A stretch of DNA of 64,000 bases from Aptenodytes patagonicus (lineage: Eukaryota > Chordata > Aves > Sphenisciformes > Spheniscidae), in contig NC_134949.1 of assembly GCF_965638725.1 (NCBI RefSeq), forward strand, positions 36,799,151 to 36,863,150. Reading direction: 5' to 3'. The notes below the pieces were generated by a model that did not search any database, was not told the origin of the DNA, and saw only the letters and a program-made list of their open reading frames with translations. Shown piece after piece: positions 38,501 to 54,010 of the stretch (positions within the stretch are counted from its first letter, which is position 1; the number at the start of each line of letters is the position of its first letter). Position numbers and translations under genes: made by a program.

Positions 38501-39550
38501 TATTTCTCTCTGTCCTTGTAATATTTATTTCGTTTTTTTGTAGTACTCTATTTCTAATATTGGTTTGGCATATAGTTATGTAGTAATATATTAGATATTG
38601 ATTTCTTTTGGTTCTGCAGTGTGCTTTGCCCCACATATTAAAAATAATAGCCAGTTTTCAGAGTGACAATTGCAATTTCTTCTGCCCCTCATAGAAGTGT
38701 GGGTGCTCAGCTATTCCAGAAGTTGGATGCTCATTTCTAAAAGATGGCCCTTTATTACCTGTCTGAAAATACTACTTTCACTTGTTTATAGGAAAACATT
38801 GTTCACTTTCTCCTTCTAGAGATTTTCAGAGGTTAATAATCAATACCTGCTATGCATTACATCTGATCTTTTTGGTTAATTTATATTATTAGTATTAGTA
38901 TTATTAGTAGTATTATACCAACAAGTCAGTTCTAAAAGGACATGCACTGGTTGCCAATTTTTGCTGAATAATAGATACTGGACATGTTGCTCATCATAGT
39001 ATGATTCACCGATTTAGCTCATAGCTGTGTGTCCTCAGAGCATGAACATTTTTGAAACTTTTCTTATATTATATTGCATTTCATAGTGGCCAAAGTCCAA
39101 AGCTTCCCAAACTGACAAAGAATGAAGGGGCTTTTTTGATCATCTTCCTATTGAAGACCACACCAAAGAGAGTAAAGCCTCCGAGCCAGCATCTTCCTAT
39201 TCAACATTAAGTATCTAAATGTTAGGCGCTAAGCTAGTCATCATAGCTTCCCTTTAGAGTTATTAGGGAGACATAAACACCTCCAGAAGATAATTCATCT
39301 GACTTATCTTAGGACAAAATGAATTGTCCTCTGGAATTGAACAATTCTCTCCAATACTAAAAAGACAGCCTAGAGCTTAGGCTAGTCATCTCACTCTAGA
39401 GAGTCCTAGCCCCAGCAAAGTCCAGCAAATTCCACTCCACATATTTTAACCAGAACTTAGTACTTAGCATTAAACTATGCCTTATTCCACAAGCAATTCT
39501 ACCAAATCAAACTAAAAGCTTAAGGACAAGGTACTATTTCATTACTGCAC

Positions 39551-39808
39551 AATGGTTCAAAGCTGCGCCAGGGGAGGTTTAGACTGGACATTAGGAAGCA
39601 TTTCTTTACCGAGAGGGTGGTCAAACACTGGAACAGGCTTCCTGGAGAGGTGGTCGATGCCCCAAGCCTGTCAGTGTTTAAGAGGCATTTGGACAATGCC
39701 CTTAAAAACATGCTTTAACTTTTGGTCAGCCCTGAATTGGTCAGGCAGTTGGACTAGATGATCGTTGTAGGTCCCTTCCAACTGAAATAGTCTAGTCTAG
39801 TCTAGTCT
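39551..39808 (+). mobile_element. CR1 LINE 3' end with AGTCT tail repeat
   Basis: It contains 'aggggaggtttagactgga', 'ttctttaccgagagggtggt', 'ggaacaggcttcctggaga' and 'gtcccttccaactgaaatag', followed by a short tandem run of 'tctag' units (39790-39808). This is the 3' end of a CR1 subfamily with an AGTCT-type tail rather than the ATTCTATG-type tail. It is in the last TAFA2 intron, opposite to the gene. Confidence 0.93.
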
Positions 39809-42748
39809 ATTTCACATGAAAAATATCAATGCATATTTCCCTACATCTTCATAAAATATCAGCCCAGGGACACTTCCCCACTCCTGGGCACAAGGGCACA
39901 CTTCTTGAGTCATGTCGCAGATCCAGGATCTCAAGATGAGACCCAGGATGCACCCCTTTACCTACGTTCCTGTGCCCTAGTTTCTGCAGGAAAGACACAT
40001 GGGTTTATGGGCTGCCCAGGAGCCATGACATGCTCCAAGCTAGTCCCAGGGTGGATGCCTGGGGAACTGGGACCCAGGAGGCATTGCAGCATGCACTTTC
40101 ACACAGGTGACATGCAGCTTCTGGTGCTCCTATTTAAAGTCAGCCTCGATTATAATGATAACAGACAATGTACTGTTCTTAAAAATACAAGTAAAGCCTG
40201 ACGTCTGGATCTGCACTTGAAAAGCCCCTATCCAGAGACCTCTGGTATGGAATACACCCCATAACTGAAAGAAATATGAAATTCTTTCTCCTTAGCTCTT
40301 ATCTGACTGCAAAATGTTGTTTTCCAGTCTTTGTAAAGGGCTGCTTTGTTTCCTACACACTCATAGCATTTTTTTTAATGTCATTGTCAATTTTATACAT
40401 AATACTGCTATATTTTGGAGTTTTCAACTGATGGGAAAATTCCCCTGTTTTAAACAGACATTTCTCTTATTTTGCAAAAAGGAAAGGAAGCAAAACCAAG
40501 AGAGCTTTTTGAATGAAAATCATTATATTAGAAAAAGGCTGTAAGAAGAAAAAATATTTCAAAGGTAAAAAAAATTCTTTGGATTTTTCCTTTTTTTAAC
40601 ACTTTTGTCATCATTTAAAGAGGGTAACGTGACAAAATTTTTGTGTTTATTTATCAAAACATTGAGGCTAGCCATATAGAAAAATATTCAATTGCTTCCT
40701 CTCACAACAGTTTCTCAGTCTGGAGGGGAATGCCACAATGTGCCTGGTAAATCTCAGCTATGCACATAATCACTTAATAATTCTCCTGATGTGTTCCTGA
40801 ACATCCTCTTTTGTTGTGGTATAATGCTCAGGAACAAAAACACGCATTTCTTTATATGAAGTCAAAAAAATTACTGTTTCAGCTAAATTGTCATTGACTT
40901 TTTTCCCTTTCCCCTCCTGCAGGCTACACAGACCCAAAATAGTCAATTCTAAACCAGCACAAGTTAACTCAGTACTCAGCTTATTCATACACACTTTCCC
41001 CTCCATATTCATTCCTTTTCCATGGTTAACTCCAATGTCAGCCCCCTCCCACTAATATGCAGACAAATTAGCAAAAACAGTTTAATTTTTCCATAATACT
41101 CGTTTTTGCATTCTGAAGGTAAATTATTTCCACCTGACTTTTCTTAACATTTGAATTCTGAGTACCATAACTTTCATGCTATTTCTAATTCATTATTCAT
41201 GTATTACCTTATTAGATCCCCATATCTGAACAAAACGCAAAACCTCAAGTAGACCACATTTTTAAAAATCAATTAGTTTTCTCCCATTATTCACTTGGCC
41301 TTTTTGCTTAGTGACTGATACCATAAGTATTAAGAAGTTGGTATCATCATTTTTTACAACAGTGTGATTAAATATGTTAACAGAGGTGGACTAGCAAAAT
41401 ACCTCCTTCCTCCACTAGTTTTATCTCTAACGTAATGCTTAATTATTAACAGCTTGAGATGTGGAAACGTAGGTGCTGCTTTTGAACTTGGTATCCTGTA
41501 GAAGAGAAAGTAGTACTTCAGCAGTTAATTGGGTTACTTTTTCTGCACACGAAGGAGGCAAACTTACAGAAAATGTTTGGAGGTGAATATAGACTTTCTT
41601 AGACCTTTCAGGAAAGCCTTCACAAGGCTTTTCTGCAATACACTTAAATCACCCAAGCTGTTCAGTTCCCTTTGTTTCGTTATGCTTTTACATTATACAT
41701 GATAATCACATATGGGTTACTTCATTCGACAATCAGAAACTTATTATTCATGACTTCTTAATACTGACTGTCTGTACAGTTCTTTTTATTTTTCTCAAAA
41801 TAGGGGGTTTTGAAACCACAGAGCACTTTAGAATTTTTTCTTTTATTTATATAGGTTTGGGGTAGCAGAAAGAGGAGCTACAAAAATATTGTAGTCACTA
41901 CATATTAGGGAAAAGTACTTGCTTTTTGATAATAAGTTACTCTCTTAACACAAAGAATCACTCACATTTCCAAGAGCAATGTATATTTTTCTGGGCATCA
42001 GAATGACAGCTGTTAAAATCTCAGCCTCCTGTGTCTGGAAAGACAGAGACCTTCATTCACGTGCCACCTGGTTTCAGTAACTGAGACCAACTCTCTGTCA
42101 GAAATTTGAATTCAAGCTTGCTATTGTCTCAAAACAGCTTTGCAGCTGTGTGGGAAATGAAGGAAGAAGGGGCAAACATATAATATCTGGACAAACTAGA
42201 AGGCAGAACAAATAGTGGGGGATTTAAGGGGATTAGTATTTTCCATTTAGTGGTGGTAGGTCTGCAAGCAGGTTATGGTAACCATTGTACTGAATCAGTG
42301 TGTATGATGGCAAATAGAGAAAAGGACTGGCTTTTTCATAGCTTCATTTCTGAAGAGGTATGAAATGAGACCTGAGGATTGCCACCATCCATGGAGGACA
42401 AGAAAAGTCCAACTCCTGCAAAGAACCAGACCTATGAGTCTGCAACAGAGGCATAAGCTCTTGAGGACAAGAGCCTTGGGCTTCTGTTCTGTCCTAACAG
42501 TGGACAGAACTTCATAACTTTGACCAATGTAGAAAAAACTATCTTCTGACAAAATGTTAGGAAGAAATCTCCCCAAGGGGATTCTAATTGATATCTCCCC
42601 TTTTTGTGACCTCTTTTTTCCTACAGAAACGTAATCCAGACACACATTTTTACTTACTGCTTGTTAAACACTCACATTAAATATAAAATGGCATGCGTTC
42701 TTTAACATTAATAGTGCCATGTAGTAGTAGCCAGGACAAATTTCAAAA

Positions 42749-42764
42749 CACACACACACACACA
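42749..42764. repeat. (CA)8 microsatellite
   Basis: Short perfect CA run in the last TAFA2 intron. Confidence 0.9.
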
Positions 42765-44044
42765 TAACTCTTTTCTATTTCTATTACTATTATTCAATTC
42801 TATCTAGCTCCTTTTGGAGCTACACGTTTTATATGCATATAATCAGATTTGCATTGGCATGTACAAAGTTAAGTGTGGGCAGCATTCAAGCAAGGTCAGC
42901 TTCAGAAGAAACACATTTGAAAGAGGACTCAGGAGTGTAATTGTATATCAAACATTTAGGAAGTATCCTTCCTTCAAAGAATGTCAAAATGTTTTAAAGA
43001 CATACATACAGAAACTGAGACATGTAGAGCTCTCTGCAGAACAGAAGGAATATAATTCACTTAGTACATACTACATTTCACTACCACCAAGGTGTACCAG
43101 AAATTTAGTGCTTATGCAAGGAGGTTTTCAATCAAATGACACAGACACTCAAACACCTGCATAGAGTAAACACCACACTAGCAAATTATGGCCTGACACT
43201 GCAAACAATTACTAAATACTTACAAGGAAAACCAATCATCAGTATGTGTGGTGGGGTGTAGGGGTGAAGGTGTTTATGTTTACACACATGCATGTGTGAC
43301 TTCAGAGTGTGTTTTAATCTGTTTTATGTTGATGAAGAACTGTGTTGACCCTATAGAGATACAACACTGTAGTTTCAGGAAGTTTGAGTGTTTAATGCTT
43401 ATCTGAAGAATTTGTTATTCTTCTCTTTCTGTTAGCTGCTAAAATCTGAGACGACAGCAGGCTTACTTTGTTTTCAGGCATTGTATATGATGAATTATAT
43501 ATATGATCTATTTCTGTTAATGCAATTTTGAACCAATAATATAAAAAGTGTCAAATGGAGAAAAGGAACTCACTGAAACTCTGTCAAAATTTTTTAGTAA
43601 ATCCCAGTCATACAAGACAGAAAGAACCAGAAGATCATACTGTCATGACACATCAAATGCTTACCGTACTCAGCAGTTTCTATGTAGAAACATGGTAATT
43701 CCATGTTATTGATAAAAATGCACTTGTATGCTATCCTGTGAATGAAGAGCTTAGCAGGGTGTATAGACTGTGCAACTGGTTTCAGAGAGAAATACATATC
43801 AGATTATAATACATTTGATGACTGCTGGTAGCTGAAAAAGGGGTCAGCTCTACTGTCTCCACTGCTTACCTGAGAAGGTCTGGCACACTGCTTACCATGT
43901 TCAAGCAATTGCAAAGTGTGCTGAGAAAAGTGTGCAGGACCAGGAAGTCCAATCCCAGTATGACTCTCTTCCCACACTTCTTCAGTCTTCTCAGCTGATG
44001 TCTTCTATGTGCACCCCGTTTCCTGTGCAATTTTTTTTTTTTCA

Positions 44045-45415
<1,371 letters not shown>

Positions 45416-48222
45416 TTAGAAATGCATTAAACTTGGCTTTTAAGGCAATCTGCCATGCATGAAGCTCGAATTACAATGGTACTAACACTAGAATGTAAAG
45501 CTGGTTTATTTTCCAAATGTAGTATAACTATCTCAGGCAGAAAACACTGGCTAAAGAACAATTGGAGAAGACTGCATATGGGACTGTTCCAGTGAAGCAG
45601 GAAGCAGAAACATTATAAAACTAACCTAGAAACTATATTAATTTCTGAACTCCCATAAACAGCTGTGTATCTCTACCAAGATGCTTTTTTCTTTTCTCTA
45701 AGGGAGAAATCTTGGAATGGAAGTGTATCAATGTTAAAATACCCATACATGCATATGTTTTCAGAATCTATGTCTCCAGACTTTATGTCCAGGGCAAATG
45801 CAGTTCTTGATATGATATCCCAAAACTTTCCTACAGATGGACAGAGAAGAACTGGCAGGATACAGGGACAGCCCTCAAACAAAACCCAGAAATAAAATCT
45901 ACTAAGGAATCACATTTTAAATCTTTCTGCTTGGCACTGCAAAGAAAGTCTGGGAACACGGGGAACCAAATTTTTCAAACACGGGGAGGCAACAGGACAA
46001 TCTTCATTATCCCATATCCAGTACCCATCACCCCCACCCATGCTGCTCTAACTGATCACCAGAATCATGCTACTGGAGTCCTAGGAGAGGACCAATTTGG
46101 TAAGAGGAGAACTACCAAACGACCCTTTCTGGTTCAGCAGCCAGTTACCAAAGGATCTGGAGTTCAGAAAAAGTCATTTTAACTGAACTTTCAGTGGTGA
46201 TTGATACAAGACCAGATATTTCTGGAGATAGTTCAATTCCATCAGAAGGAAGAGAGAAAGAAATCTGAACTTTTAGCTGGTATTGACCTACAACCTTGTA
46301 CAGGGAGGAATATTAATTATGCAAAGCAATATGTGTTTTAACAGTACCCCTAAGTCCTCTATTTTTTCTGCTGTATAACTTTTTGTATGCTTTATGCAAA
46401 GCCTATGTACTGAACACTTCAGCTACCTTTTATATCCCTAACGGCAAACAATAAATGACAGCTTCCACAAGGAGAAGGCCCTACTAATAGGCTTTCAGGG
46501 GCCCAACACTGATCCCTGGCTCCAGTCAGTTGTTATTGCAGAGTATCAGCTCCCAAAAGGGCTGAGGAAGGAAAACAAACTTGATGTAGGCTATGGACCC
46601 CAAGAATGTGCCTAGAGGCAAAAGCCACAGGCAGCAATTAGACTTCTGGGTCTTCATCAACAAAACATAAACTACTAAACATTTCATGCAGGCAATTATG
46701 TGTTTTTCAGTAGAACAAAGTCCACTGAACAGTCTGTGATCTTTGTTGTCATTCACTGCATCATATTATGTCAGGTTAGATTATACTTTATCACATGATG
46801 CTGTACTACAGCTGAAATGATATAACACAATGCGAACAATTAACCCATGATCCATCATATTGTGATACACCAAAATGTTACACATAAATCAGAAATCTAG
46901 GAGAAAAAAAATGGTTTTGCATAAAAATGCTTTTCTTTGTTTTTTAACTATTTATCACTTGTAATTCAATAGAGGATGAGGAAAGCAGTTCATACTCTCT
47001 GTGTGAACTTTGCAGTCTCTGGAATTTTCATACCTTTGATGATGAGCAAGTATTTTTACAGCTACCAGCACAGTCTGTTGTAAAAATTATTTTTAATTAT
47101 TTTTCAAACAATTTCACTGGTATATATGCCAATAAAACAATTTAAATAAATACATTCATTTTTCTCAATAAAACTGTTATAAGTTTTTTTATTTGTGAAT
47201 ATGTTAAAAAATTATTCTAGGATCTATTTCTAATGTATAATATATAGTAGAACAAAAACATGCCGCTTTTGTAAGTTCACATTATTTTTTATTTTGATAG
47301 GCAATTACACATCTTATACCCACACATGTTAACACAAATTCATTTATTTGTATTTTATGATAGGTACATAAAAAACCCAGACACTGAGTCTAAAAAAGAA
47401 AGTAAATTTCGTGGTACGATGTGAACTTTGTCCCACTTAATTTTTCAGTATATTAGTTTTCAGTCCATATTTGTATTCCGATGTGTATCACTGATCCTGA
47501 AATGTTGTCATCCTCACGCTCTTATTAAATAGCTTTACACAGCTCTACCAGGTCTACAGAAATGCCATAATATACCTGCTAAGAGAAAATAAAGTACAAT
47601 GTGCACCAATAGCCATATGGAACGGCAGCCAGTTAAAAAAACTGTTGTAAAATGCTGTGAGGGAAATGTTCATACTGAAACAAAATTTTTGAAAGACTTG
47701 GTTTGTAGTAATTAGGGAGAGAAAAACAGGCATTTTAAGACTTTTATGGTAAAAGAGTGTAATTAAATGAAACGGTCACTTACATTCACGTACAATACAG
47801 AAAAGCATTTCAAAGGGTGAAAAGATGTGAAAATGGGAGAGAACAAAAAATAATCACATACTATTGATAGTATTTTGGGGAATCTTTAATAAAGCTGCTT
47901 TGAAATTTTCTGAGTATAAAACCAAAACAACCTAGAAAAGTATACAAAGATATTTCAAACATTGAAAATGTAGGCCAACCATCCTCTAGTTTCTATTTAC
48001 CATCTAGAGCATGCAATGAATATTTCTTGAGAGGGAATGTAGGGATTTCAGCTCCTTATGCTATCAAATAATTAAGTTCCAGTGCAGTAAGTACAGTATC
48101 TGTCACATTCATGTGAAACGAAAGCCTCTATACAGTAGATAAAGGATTTCCCACAACCTAATACAAATTAACCTCATTAAGCCACTGAACCATTCCACGA
48201 AAGGAGGATAGTACTTTAGGAG

Positions 48223-48797
48223 TGTCGTGGTTTAACCCCAGCCAGCAACTAAGCCCCACACAGCCATTTGCTCACTCCCCCCCAGTGGGATGGGGGAGAG
48301 AATTAGAAGACTGAAAATGAGAAAACTCATGGGCTGAGATAAAGACAGTTTCACAGGTAAAGCAAAGCAAAACAAGGAATTCATTCACTACTTCCCATCG
48401 GCAGGCAGGTGTTCAGCCATCTCCAGGAAAGCAGGGCTCCATCACACGTAATCGTTATTTGGGAAGACAATCGCCATCACTCCGAACGTCCCCCCTTCCT
48501 TCTTCTTCCCCCAGCTTTATATGCTGAGCATGACGTCATATGGCATGGAATATCCCTTTGATCAGTTGGGGTCAGCTGTCCCAGCTGTGTCCCCTCCCAG
48601 CTTCTTGTGCACACCCAGCCTACTCACTGGTGGGGCAGTCTGAGAAGCAGAAAAGGCCTCGACTCTGTGTAAGCACTGCTCAGCAGTAACGAAAACATCT
48701 CTGTATTATCAACACTGTTTCCAGCACAAATCCAACACATAGCCCCATACTAACCACTGTGAAGAAAATTAACTCTACCCCAGCCAAAATCATCACA
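48223..48797 (-). mobile_element. Solo LTR of an avian endogenous retrovirus with perfect target duplication
   Basis: This 575-bp unit begins, on the minus strand, TGTGATGATTTTGGCTGGGG and ends GGTTAAACCACGACA. It therefore has TG...CA ends, and it resembles a widespread bird LTR whose exact database name I cannot give. It is flanked by the same 5 bases, AGGAG, at 48218-48222 and 48798-48802, a complete target-site duplication. There is no internal retroviral sequence, so it is a solo LTR left by recombination. On the minus strand it has a CRE palindrome and a TATA-like box. It is in the same orientation as TAFA2. Confidence 0.92.
48515..48538 (-). promoter_or_regulatory. LTR promoter core: TGACGTCA site and TATA-like box
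   Basis: On the minus strand a perfect 8-bp cAMP-response element palindrome TGACGTCA (48531-48538) is followed 8 bases later by ATATAAAG (48515-48522). Transcription would start roughly 25-30 bases further on, near 48485-48495, and run toward the TAFA2 cysteine-rich exons. Activity is inferred from motifs only. Confidence 0.6.
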
Positions 48798-49314
48798 AGG
48801 AGATTTCCGTTTTGGTTTTGTTTCTTTTTCTCCTAGCACAGACTTCAAAGTATGCTGCTTGCTTTACAGAAAATGTTTGAGGAACTGAATGTCATTTCTG
48901 GAATCCTACAGAAATTCATTATTCAAAACCACAGCAAACACTCAGTTCTGCATTCTCTGCTAATACAAGTAATCCTTCCTGAAATCAATGTGAAGAAGGA
49001 CTGAAGAGACTCAGAGATATCAATGTGTACAGACTGTGAAGTTTTCCTGATGATTATGCATAACATAAAATATGTATATATTATGTTCCAGAAGATGTAA
49101 CACTGTATGATGAGAGCGTAACTTGGAAAACAGACATAACCCTATCTCACCCATTAACGGTATATCCTGTAATTAACCTGCCACTTTTATATCATTTTTC
49201 ATGTAGTGAAATCATCAATAGCTGTCTCATAAATCAGTATGATACCGGTACACCAAAAATGTAAGTGTTTATAATCAAGCTCCTGGAAAAAATAAAGTTA
49301 AGTAATTATTAGTA

Positions 49315-49587
49315 ACAAGCGATAGGACGAGAGGAAATGGCCTCAAGTTGCGGCAGGGGAGGTTTAGATTGGATGTAAGGAAAAATTTCTTTACTGAAAG
49401 AGTGGTGAAACATTGGAACAGGCTGCCCAGGGAAGTGGTGGAGTCCCCATCCCTGGAGGTATTTAAAAGACGTGTAGATGAGGCGCTTAGGGACATGGTT
49501 TAGTGGGCATGGTGGTGGTGGGTTGACGGTTGGACTCGATGATCTTATAGGTCTTTTCCAACCTCAATGATTCTATGATTCTATGAT
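49315..49587 (+). mobile_element. CR1 LINE 3' end
   Basis: It reads 'gataggacgagaggaaatgg', 'gcggcaggggaggtttagat', 'aacaggctgcccagggaagt' and 'ttggactcgatgatcttata', and ends in tandem 'attctatg' units, the classic CR1 terminal repeat. Divergence looks low, so it is a comparatively recent copy. It sits in the upstream TAFA2 intron, opposite to the gene. Confidence 0.96.
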
Positions 49588-52500
49588 TATTCCTCATTTT
49601 ACGTAAAATTGAATGCACTTAAAGAGTATGCTTAAACATACACAGCAAAGACCTTTAAATATATATAAATTCTACCTGTTCTTGTTCCTTCATGGTAACT
49701 TTAAATTTCTTCAGGTGAATGAAATTTCAGTCATATTTGCACAGTGCATCTGGCACTAAGTTATGGCCCTTACTCCTCTACCTCTGTGGGAAGGTGGTTC
49801 CAGGCAAGAAGGCAAGTTACTGTTCAAGATTATTATTTTGCAACTCACAAATGTGAATATAACGTATTTAGTGTAGATACAGTGTTATACACAAACCTAG
49901 CATTAAATCAAGGGAAGTCTTCTGAATTCCATTGTTTGTTATGATCACCATTTCCTAACCTTGCCACTTAAACATTCATGTTCAATTCTGACACCCATTT
50001 GCTTGGCTGTTTGAACCTTTTCTTTCCTGAAAGTTGCACAGGTCATGCATTAACACATACACTGGCCATTAACAGAGAGGAAGAAGTCATGTTGCCATGG
50101 ACCAGGTGAAATAAAGTCATGGGGTGTTTCTGTCCTCAGGTTCCCCATCATTGCAGTAGCCATGTACAAACAGTGGAAAAAAACATCAAAAAGGTTCTAT
50201 TATATGCTCTCCGCAAAGACACTGGCACAACTGAGTGATACACCTAAACCAGGCTAATGACTAACAGCTACTGGAAGAAAAAGAAGACCTCTTGTCCCTT
50301 TTCCCACACTCTTTCATCCCTTGCTTGCATGAACACTGTCATTTGATGGTGACGACGGTAAGCCAGGGATTTAGACTGGCAGAAGAATATCCCCTTTTTT
50401 GTAGGGCTAGCTCTCTACTGGTTTAGCTCCTACAGCTGGGTGCAGAGACTAGTGAGAAGCAGTTTCAGCTATAGGGAAGCAGCAGGAGCAGGCAGCCATG
50501 GATACTTGATTACCTCCTTCTGCGGAAACCAGTTCCTATATCGGCTTACAGGCACTGCAGCTCTGCACTCTTACATGGAATAAATGTTATCTTATTTTAT
50601 TCCATTTCAGGTAATTCCTCTGAGGTCAGAGAGACTATGTAAAGTGTGCAAAGCTTTGTTTGCTTCAGCCTGGGTGACTTTTAAAGCTTTTCACAAAAAC
50701 AAAGCTTTAGATGAAACAAGATGCAACAGACCAGCAATAAGGAGAAGAACGGAAATTACTCTTAGCCATGAGTTTCAATCCAGATTACATCCAATATTAT
50801 TCAGACTCTGGACTTTTTGTCATCTTGGGTATAATCAGGAAGATGTCCCATATGAAATACTATAGTGACCCAGTCTTTCAAAGTAGGCACATAAGTAGTC
50901 TTTATTTATGTAAACCATATCCACATGAGTAATTGCATTGACTACAATGGAACTACTTTTTTTAATAAACATCTGCAAGGAAAAACAAACAATATTTCAG
51001 CAGATTATCAACCTGCTTTATCCGTTTCCCTGAGTGATTAGTCACAATATTCAAACAAGTGTGTGAGGGGCAGTTATTGATATCAGAAAAATAAATAAAA
51101 TTAGTGGTTATAATGTACCATTTTCCAGATTAGGCTCTAAATCACTGTCCTATTCTTAAGTGACCAGGAAAATAGTGGGTTTTCTTCTTCACATAGTCTA
51201 TTTGCTTTGTTCATACTGATTGACATGGAAAACAAATGTAGGTTATCTTTCGGCTACACTTCAGCAATTTCAATGTGTCATATCAGTCTCAGTGTGTCAC
51301 TGTAGATAGAAAGGATACAAATAAACTTGCAAAATCTCTCACACAAAAAAACGCACACTCGCACACAGTATTGTTGCATTTTTTCAATAGTTTAATAAGT
51401 GTTAGTAGCTGCCACATCTAAGCAATCAAAATCCTATGCAACCACAGCTAAGCCAGGATTTCCATCTAAACTTTCTCTGTTTAAACATCAGACAAAGATA
51501 TATGAAAAGAAGTACACTGTCCAGTTCCTTCATTCAATTAATTTCAATATTTTTCAATATTTTCTGTTATATCCACCTAACAGCTGGCAGGGAGAAACCT
51601 GAATTTGGTTTATTCACACTCTATCAGCAATGGTGGTGATATTGCTGCAGTTGTGTGATCCAAGAACATAAGCAATGTGAAGCTTTTTGTTAAAGATAAA
51701 ATCTTTGATTTGACCAGTCATCAGTGTAATTGGGAAAAAGGCAGACAAGATTTTGAGAACACAAGCTTCGGTTTGCTTGTGTGAACACAAAACAAAGCAC
51801 ACTTTCATTTCAGCTCCATGGGCCAGGGGGAGAACTGGCAGCACAGACATCAGGAAAAGCAGAGACGTTTCCCACACCAGCCGTAATCTCATTACCTCTG
51901 GCATGCAGCAAGCCACTGACTCCCAAAGAAGCAGTGGTAGATGCACATTGACAGGAACCTTAGTGAACACGACCTTTAAAGATCAGATTCAAAACCCTTT
52001 GAAAACAATGGCTTTGGTTTGATCAGTGGTTTTGGATCGAGTTAAATTTGTTTATTTTCAATAAAGGTGACCTGGATTTGCAACTGAGATATTTATTCTG
52101 ATGATTTCATATGTAGCACCTATTACAGTGATTGAGCAAATGATGACATGTAGTCTAGATATGTGACTGAAAAGTATGATGAATTAAGATTATTAAATCA
52201 TGTTTTAAACCATCATTAGAGTTGTCACGTGTTTTTCATTGAACAGTTCATTTACTAAAACTACAGTTTCCAAGCAGTGTAACTATTTTTGAAATCTAGT
52301 CGAATTTGGTTACACACTGAACCTAAAAGTAGGCATCCTCAAAAGGAGGCAAAAAAAAAAGTTTCCACATTTTTTTTTAATTTTTTTACAATATTTTTTA
52401 TTGCTATGACAAACAAGGGATTTTTTAAATTGTAAAAATTCTCAAAACAAAGCAAAATATTTTCTTTTATTTGGAAAAAAACCTACTTGGTACTTTTCTT

Positions 52501-52513
52501 CCCCCCCCCCCCC
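52501..52513. repeat. Homopolymer C13
   Basis: Thirteen C after 'acttttctt', close to T-rich and A-rich runs at 52345-52440. Confidence 0.95.
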
Positions 52514-52859
52514 TCATTTGGCCAGTGAACTGAAAAATCAATTACAGACACAGCAGTAATTCTCGTGTCCTCAGTGGTGACAATGAGGCATGCCACAGTT
52601 GTGGTACATCTCAAGAAAGGCACTCACGCTGCTTTATTTTCCAGATGACACATGGTGTTGCGCTATAGAATCAGCAGGAAAAAATGATAATTTTGTGCTG
52701 TCTTATTCTGCACTATCATTACATTTCACATGGCTACTTAAAAACTTATTTAGCTATCTATTCCATTGATGCCCACGCACATTTAAAACATTCACGTAAT
52801 TCAAAAGTAGTGTACAACTAAAAACAAATACCAAATTTTACTTTGAAAGATAAAATTTT

Positions 52860-54010
52860 TTGTAGAGAGAAGCTGCTCTCCAAGTCTCTTGAGGATCCCT
52901 TTTCCAAATACCTAGAACTGGGGATGTGCCAAATAGCCCTCACCTTGGCACAGCGATTGGCTAAACATGGAGACACTGGAGGACCAGAGGAGCTGCAGGA
53001 TACTAATGAGCACCAACGGAGCACCCTGATCTGCTGCTCCCAGTGCCATCCACGGGGAGCAATCAGCCCCTGGGCCTTGTAGGAAACTCACCGAGATGAG
53101 TCAACCCAAGAAAGTGCCTCCCCAAAAAGCCTTGCAGACTAAAGGGAGCTACTGCCTACAAGGGTATAGGACCTGTTACTGGATGAAGGGGGAACAGAAT
53201 TTTGGGACTGTGTAAAATTTGCCATCAGACATTTTGTAGAAACATCTGAGACTCATCATGGGATGCTTAGTGGAAGGACCAGGGGCAGGGAATGGGAGGG
53301 TGTCAGGGTGGACTGGGGAGGAACAAGCATGAGTCAATAAAGGGGACAGGATAAGAGGGGCCAGTGAAGTATAAACAGCAACTGATCCATACACTTGCCT
53401 AGTTGAGCCTTGTGCTCAAACACTATAAGCTATCCTACATTCTCATTAAATACTATTTCTATCTTTTTTGTGGGTGAACTCTCTTCTCTAAGTGGGTGTG
53501 CGTAAATGCTAGGGAAATTTAAGCCAGACTAGTTGGTGATAGCTTAAGAGATCTGATTACCTGCAATTGGCATGAGATCACAAACCTCATGGGCTCATGA
53601 ATCCAAGTGAAAGCAGCTGTCAATATGGGGGCACCTTGGACCAGCTACCAGTCAGACTGAGTGTCTAAGACCAGCTACTGGAGTGATCCATTTTGTGTAT
53701 TTGTATACATATCTATCTCCCCCCACTAGCAGATTTCAAACCTAATCAGCCAGCGAAGAGGAAGAGGATTGGGCCGTCCATTGCATGATTGCTGTGTACG
53801 TTAATGTGGGTGCCAGGAAAATTATTTTGTTTTGTCTGCCGTGATCTCTGTGGCTGGCTCTGTGTGTACTCTGTGTGTACTCATGTGTGAGTCTGCGTGT
53901 CTATATGTTCATCCATATGTGTCTAAGGAGCATACATGCTCAGCCTCATCATTGGCAGAACCTGGGGATAAGGAGCCACAGCAGCTTCACATCTACTCAG
54001 CTAATGTATT
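52860..54010 (+). mobile_element. LTR-like element, longest copy of a three-copy family
   Basis: The left part looks like a promoter/polyadenylation region (AATAAA near 53338, 'ctcattaaatactatttcta' near 53440). The right part contains 'gaccagctactggagtgatc', 'actagcagatttcaaacct', 'atcagccagcgaagaggaag', a TG-rich stretch, and 'catgctcagcctcatcattg'. The last motifs recur in the same order at 10.9-11.3 kb and, inverted, at 5.1-5.8 kb. I believe it is derived from an avian ERVL-type LTR or leader, from memory of similar bird repeats. Ends are not defined, and no protein domain is readable. Confidence 0.55.

Noticed and set aside
42295..42645. 116-codon minus-strand frame near the TAFA2 exons as a further exon
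   Set aside because: No suitable splice borders seen and the protein does not continue TAFA2.
45930..46180. Plus-strand frame of 83 codons as a gene fragment
   Set aside because: No family resemblance and no supporting structure.
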